NCBI GenBank assembly: GCA_036365145.1
Contig: JAEOAD010000052.1
Coordinates: 12,275,501-12,339,500 of the forward strand
Source of the DNA: Orientallactaga sibirica
Lineage: Eukaryota; Chordata; Mammalia; Rodentia; Dipodidae
Length of the DNA: 64,000 nucleotides
Reading direction: 5' to 3'
Shown: one piece after another, positions 41,748-51,272 of the stretch
Layout: each line of letters starts with the position of its first letter
How positions within the stretch are numbered: the stretch's first letter is position 1
Made by a program: the position numbers and the translations under genes
The notes under the pieces: generated by a model
Database searches by the model: none
What the model saw: only the letters and a program-made list of their open reading frames with translations
Told to the model about the DNA's origin: nothing

Positions 41748-42127
41748 TGTATGGCACAATGCAGGTCGAGCCCTAGCCAGACCGCATGGCAGAGAAACCA
41801 GGAAGTGGCTTCTGTGAACATGGCGTTCTGCGCAGGTCTGGCGTGACAACATCTACAGTCCCATGCTCGTGAGAAACCTGGTACGAGATGATCTGTCTGG
41901 AGACAGGCTGTCATTGGTCACAAAAAGGGGACCACCCCATGCAATGATTGGCCAGCCAAGCCCCTTAAAACTCCCTGTACTTCCTCAATAAACGAGTTTG
42001 CAGCAGCTCGCCCTCTGCTGCTTCCACCCAACTCCCGGAGTCTGTGTCGTGACTCCGCGCCTCTCACCCCCAACTCGGCAGAGACCCTGCCGTCCCTCCT
42101 GGGCTGGCCCTAGGGGGGACCCCAACA
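41748..42127 (+). mobile_element. Solo LTR, ERVK-like, with perfect 6-bp target duplication
   Basis: 380 bp from TGTATGGCACAATGCAGG to GGGGACCCCAACA. A perfect duplication, CCTATC, lies at 41742-41747 and 42128-42133. CCTCAATAAACGAG (near 41.99 kb) is the polyadenylation signal region, followed by a GC-rich R/U5-like end. By eye it agrees with the reversed copy at 12.1 kb at roughly nine of ten positions. No gag, pol or env remains. Confidence 0.92.
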
Positions 42128-42490
42128 CCTATCAAGCAACAGAGGAGCCTGTGCCACCATATTCATTGTGATGTCCCCACCTGAGCTATGGGATCAGCCT
42201 GGCCGCCTGTCATGGAGTGCCGACAGAAGAATGAGTGAGGACACATATATAGGGTGTATATATACAGCACAGTATTGTTCAGCCATAAGGAAGGAGGTCA
42301 CATTGTGTGCAAGAAAATAGATGGAATAGAGGTCATTATATAAGCAAAATAAGTGTGATGCATGCTTTTGGTCATATGTGGAACAAAAACGCAATCTACT
42401 CTCTGAAAGTAGAGATACTACCAGAAAAGGGTAAGGGGGGAGGGAGAGAAGAAGATGAGAGAGAAAAGGAGAAGTAAACACAATGTCACA

Positions 42491-42836
42491 GTTACTTACG
42501 TGTTGCCAGCACAACACTCTGACCGAGAGCAGGTTATGGAAGGAAAGGGTTCATGGCTTACAGACTTGAGGGGAAGCTCCATGTTGGCAGGGGAAACGGC
42601 AGAATGAGCAGAGGGTGGACATCACCCCCTGGCTAACATCAGGCGGACAACAGGAACAGGAGAGTGTGCCAAACACTGGCAAAGGGGACACTGGCTATAA
42701 TACCCATAAGCCCGCTCCCAACAATACACTTCCTCCAGGAGGCATTAATTCCCAAATCTCCATCAGCTGGGAACCTAGCATTCAGAACACGTGAGTTTAT
42801 GAGGGACAGCTGAATCAAACCACTACATATGATCAA
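42491..42836 (-). mobile_element. LTR, ERVL-MaLR-like, same family as the 63.56-kb LTR
   Basis: The minus strand reads TAGTGGTTTGATTCAGCTGTC, TGTTCTGAATGCTAGGTTCCC, AGCTGATGGAGATTTGGGA, CCAGTGTTTGGCACACTCTCC: all have counterparts in the plus-strand LTR at the right end of the window. No internal sequence. Confidence 0.85.
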
Positions 42837-42971
42837 GGCATGATCATGTCACAGTTAAACCAACTGATATGTACAGTTGATATACATTAATAATTATACT
42901 TTAAATGTGAATATGAGAGTGAATTGAACTAGAAGTGAAATCACAGTTATAAGTACTGCAGGAGAGTGAAT

Positions 42972-43144
42972 CTTTTTGTTTTGTTTTGTTTTGTTTTGTT
43001 TTGTTTTTGAGCTAGGGTCTCATTCCATCCAGGCTGACCTGGAATTCACTATGTAGTCTCTGGGTGGCCTCAAACTCACAGCGATCCTCCTACCTCTGCC
43101 TCCCAAGTGCTGAGATTAAAGGCGTGCTCCACCACACCCAGCAT
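42972..43144 (-). mobile_element. B1-type SINE with (GTTTT)n tail
   Basis: Seven GTTTT-like units, GAGCTAGGGTCTCATTCC, CTGACCTGGAATTCACTATG, CCCAAGTGCTGAGATTAAAGG, CACCACACCCAGC. Confidence 0.94.
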
Positions 43145-43159
43145 AAGAAGAAAATATAT

Positions 43160-43330
43160 ATATATTATTATTGTTGTTGTTTTGGTTTTCAAGGTAGGGT
43201 CTCATTCTAGCACAGGCTGACCTAGAATTCACTATGTAGTCTCAGGATAGCCTCAAACTCACAGAAATTCTCTTATGTCTGCCGCCCCCCCCAAGTGCTG
43301 GGATTAAAGGCGTGCGCTATCACACCTGGC
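43160..43330 (-). mobile_element. B1-type SINE
   Basis: (TTATTG)n/T-rich tail, CAAGGTAGGGTCTCATTC, CTGACCTAGAATTCACTATG, a C8 run at 43285, AAGTGCTGGGATTAAAGG, ATCACACCTGGCC. Confidence 0.93.
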
Positions 43331-43415
43331 CTGTGACTCTAGGGATTGTACCTGGGGCCTTGTACATGTGAGGCTGACACTTTGCCACTAAGCTACATCC
43401 TTAGCCTCTAGGGAG
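43331..43415 (-). mobile_element. ID-like SINE fragment
   Basis: The minus strand reads GGCTAAGGATGTAGCTTAGTGG, AAAGTGTCAGCCTCACATG, AAGGCCCCAGGTACAATCCC: A box and B box of the ID family are recognisable. It abuts the B1 before it. Confidence 0.8.
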
Positions 43416-43435
43416 GATTTAAAGTGACACAACTG

Positions 43436-43780
43436 AGGGCTGGAGAGATGGCTCCGCAGTTAAGAGCATTTCCTGAGCACGCATGAGAGCCTGAGGAGGC
43501 CTGAAAATGTCAGGGTTCAAACCTCCGGGTCCCACATAAACAGCTGGGCATGGCTGGGCATGCATCTATAACTCCAGTTCAGCAAATGAGCAGAGGCCTA
43601 GAACTATCAGAGCCCCACAAACTCTAGAATCAGTAAAGAGACTTCAGCTCAAAATAAGACCATGTGGAAGATTAATGAAGGAGTACACTCAAAATTCCAC
43701 TCTGGCTACTGTTGGGTGAGCTACCCCTACCACAAGTATGTGTATGGGGCACCACACCACTCATATGCACACGCACACAT

Positions 43781-43826
<46 letters not shown>

Positions 43827-43830
43827 CTGA
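43436..43830 (+). mobile_element. B4-like SINE ending in (CA)n
   Basis: GGGCTGGAGAGATGGCTCCGC, AGGGTTCAAACCTCCGGGTCCC, CAGCTGGGCATGGCTGGGC, TAACTCCAGTTCAGC, CTACCCCTACCACAAG, then CACACGCACACATGCACACAC and a pure CA array at 43781-43825. The middle is diverged from the other B4 copies. Confidence 0.75.
43781..43825. repeat. (CA)n array
   Basis: About 22 CA units forming the B4 tail. The 63-codon frame reading poly Thr-His over it is an artefact. Confidence 0.95.
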
Positions 43831-43879
43831 GAATTTCCCAGCACCGGGCATAGCATGAGAAGAGTATCAGAATTACAAC

Positions 43880-44225
43880 TCCATGTCAGTCAGCTTCTTG
43901 TTGCTGAGACAAAATACCCAACCAGGAGCGACTTAAGGAAGAGAAGGGCTTATTTTTGGTTTCCAGTTTCCAGGGGAAGTCTGTGGCGGGGGGGGGGGGA
44001 AGCTTGGCAAGAGCAGCACACTGGTGTCACATCAGCAGGGAAGAGGCAGAGGGATGTGAACCTGCTGCTCACTTAGCCTTCTCTCTTTTACTCAGCCTAG
44101 AACCCCAGCCTATGACTGGCACTGCCCACAGCTAGGGCTGGTCCTAAACTCGAAAATCCCTGGCAGACATGTGAAGAGATTTGCTTCCACGGGGACATTA
44201 AATCCTGTCAAGTTCACAGACACTG
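43880..44225 (-). mobile_element. LTR, ERVL-MaLR-like
   Basis: Plus strand: GTCAGCTTCTTGTTGCTGAGAC, AAAATACCCAACCAGGAGCG, AGAAGGGCTTATTTTTGG, TTTCCAGGGGAAGTCTG: the reversed MaLR-class order. A G12 run is at about 43.99 kb. The right end is unclear. Confidence 0.65.
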
Positions 44226-44559
44226 ACCCGGGACTATCTGATACAGCACATGAGGTGATGGGCAAGACACATGATCAGGCAAGAGAAGGGGTCACTGACC
44301 AGCACAGCGGGCAGTAAGGCTGGCTTCTGAAATCTGCATCAGTGCAGATTCATGGGGGAGCAGAGTGGGAGCCCAGGGTAATGAGGAGTGGGAAGAAGAA
44401 AGGAAAGATACACGTGCATATTGCTTTTTACAGAAACTACTCCAGAAAGGGAGGGAAAGAGATGAAGGCGGTGAGAGATGCAAGAGGAAGGGAGGTTTTG
44501 GTCTGCCTTTAGAATTAGCTACGTTCTCAGCTACCAGAAGCCGCTTGGGAACGGAAAGA
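44226..44559. other. No recognisable gene or repeat
   Basis: Purine-rich plus strand (44360-44500), which makes a 108-codon Ser/Pro/Leu-rich minus frame. No gene recognised. Confidence 0.4.
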
Positions 44560-44860
44560 ATGTAATTCAAATTACAGTTTCCCAGGGAAGCTTCGTGGTG
44601 ACAAGGGCATGGCTGCACAAGCAGGAGCAGAGCTACTCACATCTCACCCGAGTCAGGAAGCAGAGCCCATCAGAAAGTGGAGTGGGGCTAAAAAACCTTA
44701 GCCTGCCCCTGCCCCGCAGTGACCTATTCCCCTAGCAAGGCTCCACTTCCTAAAGGTTCCACAGCTTTGCCTAAGAGTTCACCAGCCAGGGACCAAGTAT
44801 TCAAAGAAGTGTGTGTGTGGGGGAGGGGAGGTACGTTCAAACCACGACCAGTGGGTTTTG
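44560..44860 (-). mobile_element. LTR remnant, ERVL-MaLR-like
   Basis: TTTCCCAGGGAAGCTTCGTGG, AGCAAGGCTCCACTTCC, TAAAGGTTCCACAGC, AGAGTTCACCAGCCAGGG, GTTCAAACCACGACC follow the reversed order of the 23.2-kb LTR. A GTGTGTGTGGGGG insertion lies near the right end. Confidence 0.6.
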
Positions 44861-44879
44861 AAAAAATTTGAGATCAGTG

Positions 44880-45900
44880 AATAAGTTGCAGAAGCTGTAA
44901 ATAGTTGCTTTTGGCCTTCCTTTAGCTATTTCATCATTGCAAGTCGCCACTGGACAACGGTCAGCACCAGAAAGCCGACCCCCACGTCTGCACCACCAGT
45001 GTTCTTTTGCTGTCCTAGGGGCCCATTCAGGGTCCCCACTTTGTGCTCAGTTGTCATGTCTGTCCTCCATCTGTCACAGTTTCTCTCTTTCATGGCCTTA
45101 ATGCTTTTGCAGAGCACTGGTCAGTTGTTCTGAGGAATATTGCCCAGCGTGGGTTTACTGGATGTTTTCTTATGACTGGTCATCACACTGCTGCACGTCA
45201 CATCAGAAGAGACGTGGTGCTGCGGTCTTACTGTGAACAAGCTGTTCACTTCCTTGGTCAGGGTGGTGTCTGCCAGCTTTCTCCACTATGAAGTTGTTGT
45301 TGTTTTTTCTTTTTTGCACAGTAATTGGTGTGTTGTTTGCTTAATCATGATCATCTGTTATCATATATATGTATATATATATATATCATATGTATATGTG
45401 GATTCTACTGTATAGAAACATTTCCCTCTTCCTTATTAACGTAATTCTATTATTTGCTTATGTCATTATAAGTTTTGAATATCAGCTGGTCATTTTCTTG
45501 CTCAGAGTTGACTCTGGGGAGCTCCTTTAGGCCTGGGCTCTGTGCCGATTCACGCTTCTTTTGTAGTTCCTTGCTCCAGAGATGGGAACAACTGGGCTTG
45601 GGTTCTCCTTGTACAGGGATGTCATTACTTTTAGGCCCCTCCATGTCAGAGATGGCAAATGCTTGCTGCATGTACACTCGGGCATGTTCTCTCCATGCAG
45701 AATTCCGCGCACACACATTAGTGTCCTATGTTGGCGTTGATGCCTTCATTTCCTGTGTGTTCCATTTGTACTCTTGCCTGTGACGCTGGGGAATTTAGCT
45801 TTCCTCATCGGATACATTTATGTGTGCTCTATGTTACATCCAAAACAGTGCCAGAAGAAGTGCTGGCACATGTCCTTGTGAATAATAAACGTGCTCGTTC
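44880..45900 (-). mobile_element. Old LINE-1 3' region (L1M-like), minus strand
   Basis: TTTCATGGCCTTAATGCTTTTG, AGCACTGGTCAGTTGTTCTG, GAATATTGCCCAGCGTGGG, GGATGTTTTCTTATGACTGG, GTTCACTTCCTTGGTCAGGG, GTGTCTGCCAGCTTTCTCC follow the reversed order I remember for old L1M 3' UTR sequence; 45475-45640 continues it less clearly. Frames of 82-102 codons over it are therefore unlikely to be genes. Confidence 0.6.
45360..45395. repeat. (TA)n imperfect array
   Basis: ATATATATGTATATATATATATAT, an AT-dinucleotide tract within the old LINE-1. Confidence 0.85.
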
Positions 45901-46309
45901 CAGGGCAGGGGCTGTGCACAGTTCTGTCACCGAAAGCACAGAGTCAAATGTCGGCTTTCAAATGCACTTTGATTCTTCGCCACTCTTCTGAGCAGGCCAC
46001 GTACTCGTGTGTAATCAGATTAGGCTGCGTTGTGACTGTTGTGTGCTGTTTGGGCTTCTGACTACACTCTCAGTATACCACCTTGATTCTGTTTAGGTTT
46101 TGTTTACTCTTGGGAGCAGAGTACTGTGGTTCTAAGTGTCAGAATTCTACACAAAGTCCTCCCAGAGAACTGTCTCCCCCTTCATCCCAACTACCCACTG
46201 TTGCTCCCCAAAGGCAATGGGAGAGTATATTAAACTTGCCTATGTGCTGAGGAGCAGAACGTGAAAGACAGGAGAATGAAGCGAAAGGTTAACAATGAAG
46301 AAAGTTGCT
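45901..46309. other. No recognisable gene or repeat
   Basis: About 400 bp, unassigned. Possibly still part of the old LINE-1. Confidence 0.35.
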
Positions 46310-46910
46310 CTTGTAGTCAGCTTCCCGTTGCTGGGAGGAACACCCAAACCAGGCACAGTTTAGAGGCGGAAGGGGTTGATTTCCAGCTCCCAGATCCAGG
46401 GGAAGTTCCATCAGTGACAGAAGAAGCTGCTTCCATACATCCGAGCAGAGAGACAAACAACCAAACAGCCCATGAGAACCCAAGCAGCAGCAGGAAGCTG
46501 CCGCAAGCAGGACACCTCGCCCTCGCCCCTGCTGCCTGCAGAGCTCAGACTTTGCTGAACACCTCTGGGCTGGAATTAAGATCCCTCCCCAGTGACACCT
46601 TAGGGCTGGACCCCAGGATCCATGCCCCCGAGGTCTCTCCTCAGCCAGGCAGCTCGAGATCCAGGTTACAAGTTTTAATAAAATACTTGAAAGCCGGGCG
46701 TGGTGGCGCATGCCTTTAATCCTAGCACTCGGGAGGCAGAGGTAGGAGGATTTCTGTGAGTTCAAGGCCACCCTGAGACTACATAGTGAATTCCAGGTCA
46801 GCCTGGGTTAGAGCGAGATCCTACCTCGAAAAACCAAAAAAAAAAAAAAAAAAAAAAAAAAAAACATTTGCATCTATATGGACATCCATTCAAACTACCA
46901 CAGTTGCCAA
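46310..46910 (-). mobile_element. LTR, ERVL-MaLR-like, carrying a B1
   Basis: The plus strand parallels the LTR at 11.5 kb block for block: GTTGCTGGGAGGAACA, CAAACCAGGCACAG, GGGGAAGTTCCATCAG, AGAAGAAGCTGC, CCAGTGACACCT, CATTCAAACTACCACAG. The 152- and 160-codon frames over it are not genes. B1 inserted at 46692-46864. Confidence 0.82.
46692..46864 (+). mobile_element. B1-type SINE with A29 tail
   Basis: GCCGGGCGTGGTGGCGCATGCC to CCTACCTCGAAAAACC then an uninterrupted A29 (46836-46864). Near-consensus body plus long pure tail suggests a young copy. Confidence 0.95.
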
Positions 46911-46999
46911 TAAAACAAGAAAAAACAGGGGCAGCTGTGGATAAAATGTATAGATGGGGTAAGGCTGAAAGTTGAAGACTCTTATGCTCGGTGTGTTAG

Positions 47000-47385
47000 G
47001 CAGCTAACCTCTCTGTCGCAAATGCCTGACAATAACCTATAGAGAGGAAAGGATTGTGTTGGGCTCGTAGCTTGGGAGGTTCGGATCCATGATGGTCGGG
47101 CCCACTGCTGTTAGGTGTCTGGAAAAGGTGTGCGCCATCAGGGCAGGAGGAGAGTGTGTGGGACCCAAATGGTTCACCTCATGGCTGGGAAGGGAAAAAA
47201 AAGAAAAGAGGAAGAAAAAGGGACTAGGGGGTCCATCCTCCCTTCAAGAGCACGTTTCCCAAACCAGAAGCTCCAGTTCTCACCAGGACCCACCTTTTAA
47301 AGGTTCTACCACTCCCAGATGCCCCAGGCAGGGGTCAAGCCTTTGCCACATGAGCCTTTGAGGACACTACCCAAGCTATAGCATC
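47000..47385 (-). mobile_element. LTR, ERVL-MaLR-like, diverged
   Basis: Plus strand: GCAAATGCCTGACAATAACC, GGAAAGGATTGTGTTGGGC, CTTTTAAAGGTTCTACC, ACTACCCAAGCTATAGC in reversed LTR order; an A/G-rich insertion at 47190-47220. Confidence 0.55.
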
Positions 47386-47680
47386 TAGTGGTGTTTCTTC
47401 TCTCAGTAAGGGAAAAAAGAGTCATCTACTGGTCAACAGTGGGGGTGCAGAGGTGGAACTCGGGAGCAGGGTGTGAACCAAAAGGCATGTCTAAGAGGAA
47501 GGCGCGAGGCAGGAGCCACACACACCAGGAAACTGAAGAGTGTGTCCAGAGGAACTTGTGAACATGTCTGAGGGAAAAATGGTTCTTGGGGTCCTGGGTG
47601 GGTAAGGAAGAAGTAAGTGTATGGGGGACTGTAAAAGGCAAAATCACATGGGAAGATTGAAGGGTGTATCTAGAGAGGTA
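47386..47680. other. Unassigned spacer
   Basis: About 295 bp, nothing recognised. Confidence 0.35.
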
Positions 47681-47681
47681 A

Positions 47682-47872
47682 TTTAAAAAAATATTTTATG
47701 TTTATTTATTTATTAGAGGTGGGGGAGAATGGGTGTGCCAGGGCCTCCAGTCATTGCAAACAAACTCCAGATGCATGCACCATTTTGTACATCTGGCTCA
47801 TGGTGGGTCCTTGGGAATTGAACCTGGGTCCTTTGGTTTTGCAGGCAACTGTCTTAACCATTAAGCAAGAGA
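47682..47872 (-). mobile_element. B2-like SINE, short CT tract
   Basis: Plus strand: AAAATATTTTATGTTTATTTATTTATTAGAGG, GGGTGTGCCAGGGCCTCC, CTCCAGATGCATGC, GGCAACTGTCTTAACCATTAAGC. The GAGAGA tract is nearly absent and the final CCATCTCTCCAGCC is decayed. Confidence 0.88.
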
Positions 47873-49244
47873 GGTGATTTTTTTTTTTTTTTAATTTCAA
47901 GAGTGAAGCAGGTCAAAATGATGACAAAACTCACTCGTTCAACAAATCCAAAGTGCTCAGCTGGGGATGCAGCACTGTCTCAGTGGAGCTACGATTTCTT
48001 CCTATTAGTAATAGCATTTATGGAGTCCTCCGGGACCGGACTCATTAAGCCTTCAATCCCACAGCTCCTGGGATCCAGCTTCTTCCAGTATCTCATTAGA
48101 AATCTCAGAGCTGTGACTTGACTTGCTTGGGCTTATCAGCTGTCACTGGCAAAAGCAGGCATCACTCCGGGCTGGGTGGCTCCCTCATGCAGACCCTGAA
48201 CGCCCTGCTCAAGGTTGATGGCTCATAGGAGGTGTCACCTAGACTGGGAGACCAGAGAATGACGAATGTCACCAGTATGGATGCACAGGAAGGCCGCGAT
48301 CCAGGTGCCAAATGAGGGTGCCATGGTCTTTCTCATGCCTGGGCCCTCATCCCCTGGGTACGGAGTTCTTAGCTGATGGTGAGCTCCTCCATGCCACTCT
48401 GTGGGACAAGCCCAGTCCACAGCTAGAGAAGGCCTTGAGGTTGGAATTCGGTTGTCCTCAGCCTTGGCTTTGGGGGTCCTATGGCCTGGAGACCCTGTAG
48501 CTGTCTGGCTCAGAGACATGGGGTAAGATGCATGATCACGAGGACGATGCTTTTGAGCTCATCTGAAGCATCTCAGCCTCACTTTTAGGCCTCGTGTTCT
48601 CACCCGTGAGACACCGTTTGGATCCTTTGCATTCCTGATTCCAGCCTTTCTTCTCTGGTCCCTTTTGATGTCCCCACAGTGCTGGGTGAGGACTTCTGTT
48701 GGCTCTTCAGGGGTGCCAGAAGACGCAAAGGTAGAAAGAAAACAGATCTGGAAGGCAGGACACACACCTGGAAATTGGACACTTGCTCCCCAGTTCTTCT
48801 ACAAACGCCACGATGGGGTCCAGGGAACGTCTACAACCCTGAAAATTCCACTTCTCCACCTACAGCAACTGGTGACCTCGTGTCTCAAACCAACAAGGCC
48901 GCACATTCCACCTCTGTTTCTCCTGCAGTTTAAACTCGTTCCGCTGTCCGTCTGTGCTCGCCCTGCCTGGGGCTCGACTTGTGCACTCAAGGTTCGGCTA
49001 CACATACCTTGCTCTGAGAAAACCTGTCCCACTGGGAGAAAGCTGGATGTGCCCTGTGTTCTGTCACACGTGGGTAGGACATTCAGTCCCTGCCTTCCTC
49101 ACTCTCTACTGACATCCCACTGTCTTCCACCTGAGGCTGAATTCACCATCAGTACATCTTGGGCTGTTCTGTCTCCACATCCACAGGCCAAAGAGACTCA
49201 AGACATCAGTGCAAGAAGGCAGGAATGATGTTGTTAGTAATTTC

Positions 49245-49289
<45 letters not shown>

Positions 49290-49910
49290 GACTCACGGTA
49301 TGTCTGGAATTCTGAGGAACAGGCAGAACCGCCAGCCTTCCATCCCACTAATCCCTGTTGTTGCTTTTCTCCCCAGCTGGGGACAAATGAGTACCAGCTA
49401 TGTGCTTCCCCCAGCACCGCTCCCCAGCGCGCTGTACAGGGAACATTAACCGTGGGACCACCCTGTGGATGCACAGACAGCACCGACCCTCCAGGACTCC
49501 ATCTTTCTTCCCTGCCCAGAAGTTCTTGGAGTTCACCAGGGGCTAAGACAGAGAGGCGGGATTGTACCTGCACCACCCAACCTGCAGTGGGACACCCAGA
49601 GAGCTCTCTTTTGGCCCTGTTTGTGCTCTTCTTGCTTCCTCCCAGACAACACATCCCAGCTGGATCATAAATAAAAGAACAATATAGCTACATATTTATA
49701 GTCTCTGTGAATCACTGGTGACTAATTTTTCCCATTTTCTCACCCTAAATAGTTTTCTCTTTAGCCTCCCAGTGAGGGCACAGCACCAAACAATTCCTTA
49801 GATGAAAATGTACAATTTTATTTTAAAAAGTTCCTTCCCTGATGCAGGACAGAAGGTTCATAAATACAAATATTTAACTGAATAGTGACCAGCTCTCTTT
49901 CTTCCAAAGT
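47873..49910. other. Repeat-poor block with long overlapping frames, no gene called
   Basis: About 2 kb free of recognisable SINEs. It holds a 187-codon plus frame (48665-49228) and a 182-codon minus frame (49106-49654) that overlap. Neither has a domain, signal peptide or composition I recognise, and the minus frame contains a poly-(Thr-His) run from the CA repeat. AATAAA occurs near 49.67 kb. A chance origin is likelier than coding. Confidence 0.45.
49243..49287. repeat. (GT)n array
   Basis: About 22 GT units, uninterrupted. Confidence 0.95.
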
Positions 49911-49913
49911 GAT

Positions 49914-50115
49914 TTTTTTTATTATTTTATTTATTTGACAGAGAAAGAGGGAGAGAGAGAGAATGGGCATGCCAGGGCCTCCAGGCTCTGCAAACAAACT
50001 CCAGCTGAATGTACTTCCTTGTGCATCTGGCTAGCATGGGTCCTGGGGAACTGAACCTGGGTCCTTTGGCTTTGCAGGCAAACGCCTTAACCACTAAGCC
50101 ATCTCTCCAGCCCCA
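49914..50115 (-). mobile_element. B2-like SINE, full length
   Basis: The minus strand starts GGGGCTGGAGAGATGGCTTAGTGG, has CCAGGTTCAGTTCCCC and ends AAATAAATAAAATAATAAAAAAA. Confidence 0.93.
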
Positions 50116-50620
50116 AAGTGCTATTTTTATTTGCACCTAGCTCAGCACAGTCAGAGAATTTTTCCCACTGACTCTCTGAACGGGTGAGATTCCCAAAGCT
50201 CTGTGGCTTATCTTCTTATATACCCAGGGAAATTTAAAAATGAAAAAATAAAACTAAAAAAATATCTCCCAGAGTAAAAGGTATTGCTCCTCTTTTTCCA
50301 CTGTGTTCGTTGGCATGGTCTCCTTTGAAAAGTAATGGTTCTCCAGAATTTTGGTTAAATATCATTTCATTATGTTCCATTTACTAAACCTAATTTACCA
50401 AAAGGGTGGCTGGGACAGCCAGTTTCAGTGTCCCAGTATCTGTGACATGTTCTTATTTAATGCTTACTACTCCCTGTGAAGTTTGGACTCTTAAATTTTG
50501 TTTTTCCATAGTCAGCATTCCTTTTGTCTCCTACCCAAAGACTCCATCACTCATGCCTAGCTCAGATAACTTATTGCATTGCCTTGGAGGAATTTACTCC
50601 TGGGATAGGTTTCTTTCTTT
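50116..50620. other. No recognisable gene or repeat
   Basis: About 500 bp, AT-rich, ending in a (CTTT)n tract at 50611-50640. Nothing recognised. Confidence 0.4.
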
Positions 50621-50641
50621 CTTTCTCTTTCTTTCTTTCTT

Positions 50642-50856
50642 TTTTAAGATTTTTAATTTATTTATTAGAGACAGAGGGAAGGAAAGAGAGAGGTGGAGAG
50701 AGAGAATGGATATGCCAGGGCCTCCAGCCACTGCAAATGAACTCCAGACACGTGCTCCTCCTTGTGCATCTGGCTTACGTGGGCTGGAGAATCGAACCGG
50801 GGTCCTTAAGCTTTGCAGGCAAACGCCTTAACCACTAAGCAATCTTTCCAGCCCCC
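50642..50856 (-). mobile_element. B2-like SINE
   Basis: The minus strand starts GGGGCTGGAAAGATTGCTTAGTGG and ends TCTAATAAATAAATTAAAAATC. One base group is missing in the CCCACGTAAGCC/GGACC region (GGCTGGAGAATCG on the plus strand). Confidence 0.92.
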
Positions 50857-50865
50857 CTCTTTTTT

Positions 50866-50898
50866 TTTAAATTTTTATTTATTTATTTGCAAGCAGAC

Positions 50899-50953
<55 letters not shown>

Positions 50954-51116
50954 GAAGATGGAGAATGGGCACACCAGGGCATCCAGCCACTGCAAATGAA
51001 CTCCAGATGCATGGGCCCCTAGTGCATCTGGCTTACTTGGGTCCTGGAGAATCAAACTGGGATCCTTTGGCTTCGCAGGCAAATGCCTTAACCACTAAGC
51101 CATTTCTCCAGCCCAT
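50866..51116 (-). mobile_element. B2-like SINE, tandem with the previous copy
   Basis: The minus strand starts GGGCTGGAGAAATGGCTTAGTGG. The GA tract (plus strand 50897-50950) is about 50 bp, the longest in the window. Confidence 0.93.
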
Positions 51117-51119
51117 CTC

Positions 51120-51272
51120 TTTCTTTTTTTTTGAGGTTAGGGTCTCATACTAGCCCAAGCTGATCTTCAATTTACTCTGTAGTCTCAGGGTGGCCTCAAA
51201 CTCATGGTGATCCTCGTTCCTCTGCCTCCTGAGTGCTGGGATTAAAGGCATGCACCACCACGTCCGGCTGTT
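51120..51272 (-). mobile_element. B1-type SINE, third of a same-strand cluster
   Basis: TCTTTCTTTTTTTTTGAGGTTAGGGTC, CAAGCTGATCTTCAATTTACTC, CTCCTGAGTGCTGGGATTAAAGG, CACCACGTCCGGCTG. Confidence 0.92.

Larger units (their letters stand above)
40395..42490 (+). mobile_element. Old LINE-1 3' region split by three insertions
   Basis: Piece 1 (40395-40690): AATGGCCAATAAGTGTTTGG, CTTATACATTGTTGATATGAATG. Piece 2 (41322-41392): CATATGACCCAGCTAGTCCACC, GTGCATCTGAAGG. Piece 3 (42128-42490): CATATTCATTGTGATG, TTGTTCAGCCATAAGGAAGG, AAATAGATGGAATAGAGG, TGGTCATATGTGGAAC. In order these rebuild the layout of an L1 ORF2-tail/3' end. A further piece may follow at 42836-42910. No intact coding sequence. Confidence 0.8.

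Noticed and set aside
41426..41914. 162-codon minus-strand frame
   Set aside because: Spans the junction of a MaLR-like LTR and an ERVK-like solo LTR; LTRs are non-coding here.
46261..46771. 152- and 160-codon frames on opposite strands
   Set aside because: Both lie in a MaLR-like LTR and run into a B1.
48665..49228. 187-codon open frame, plus strand
   Set aside because: No recognisable domain, overlapped by a 182-codon minus-strand frame, no convincing splice or promoter context. Kept only as a finding about the SINE-free block.
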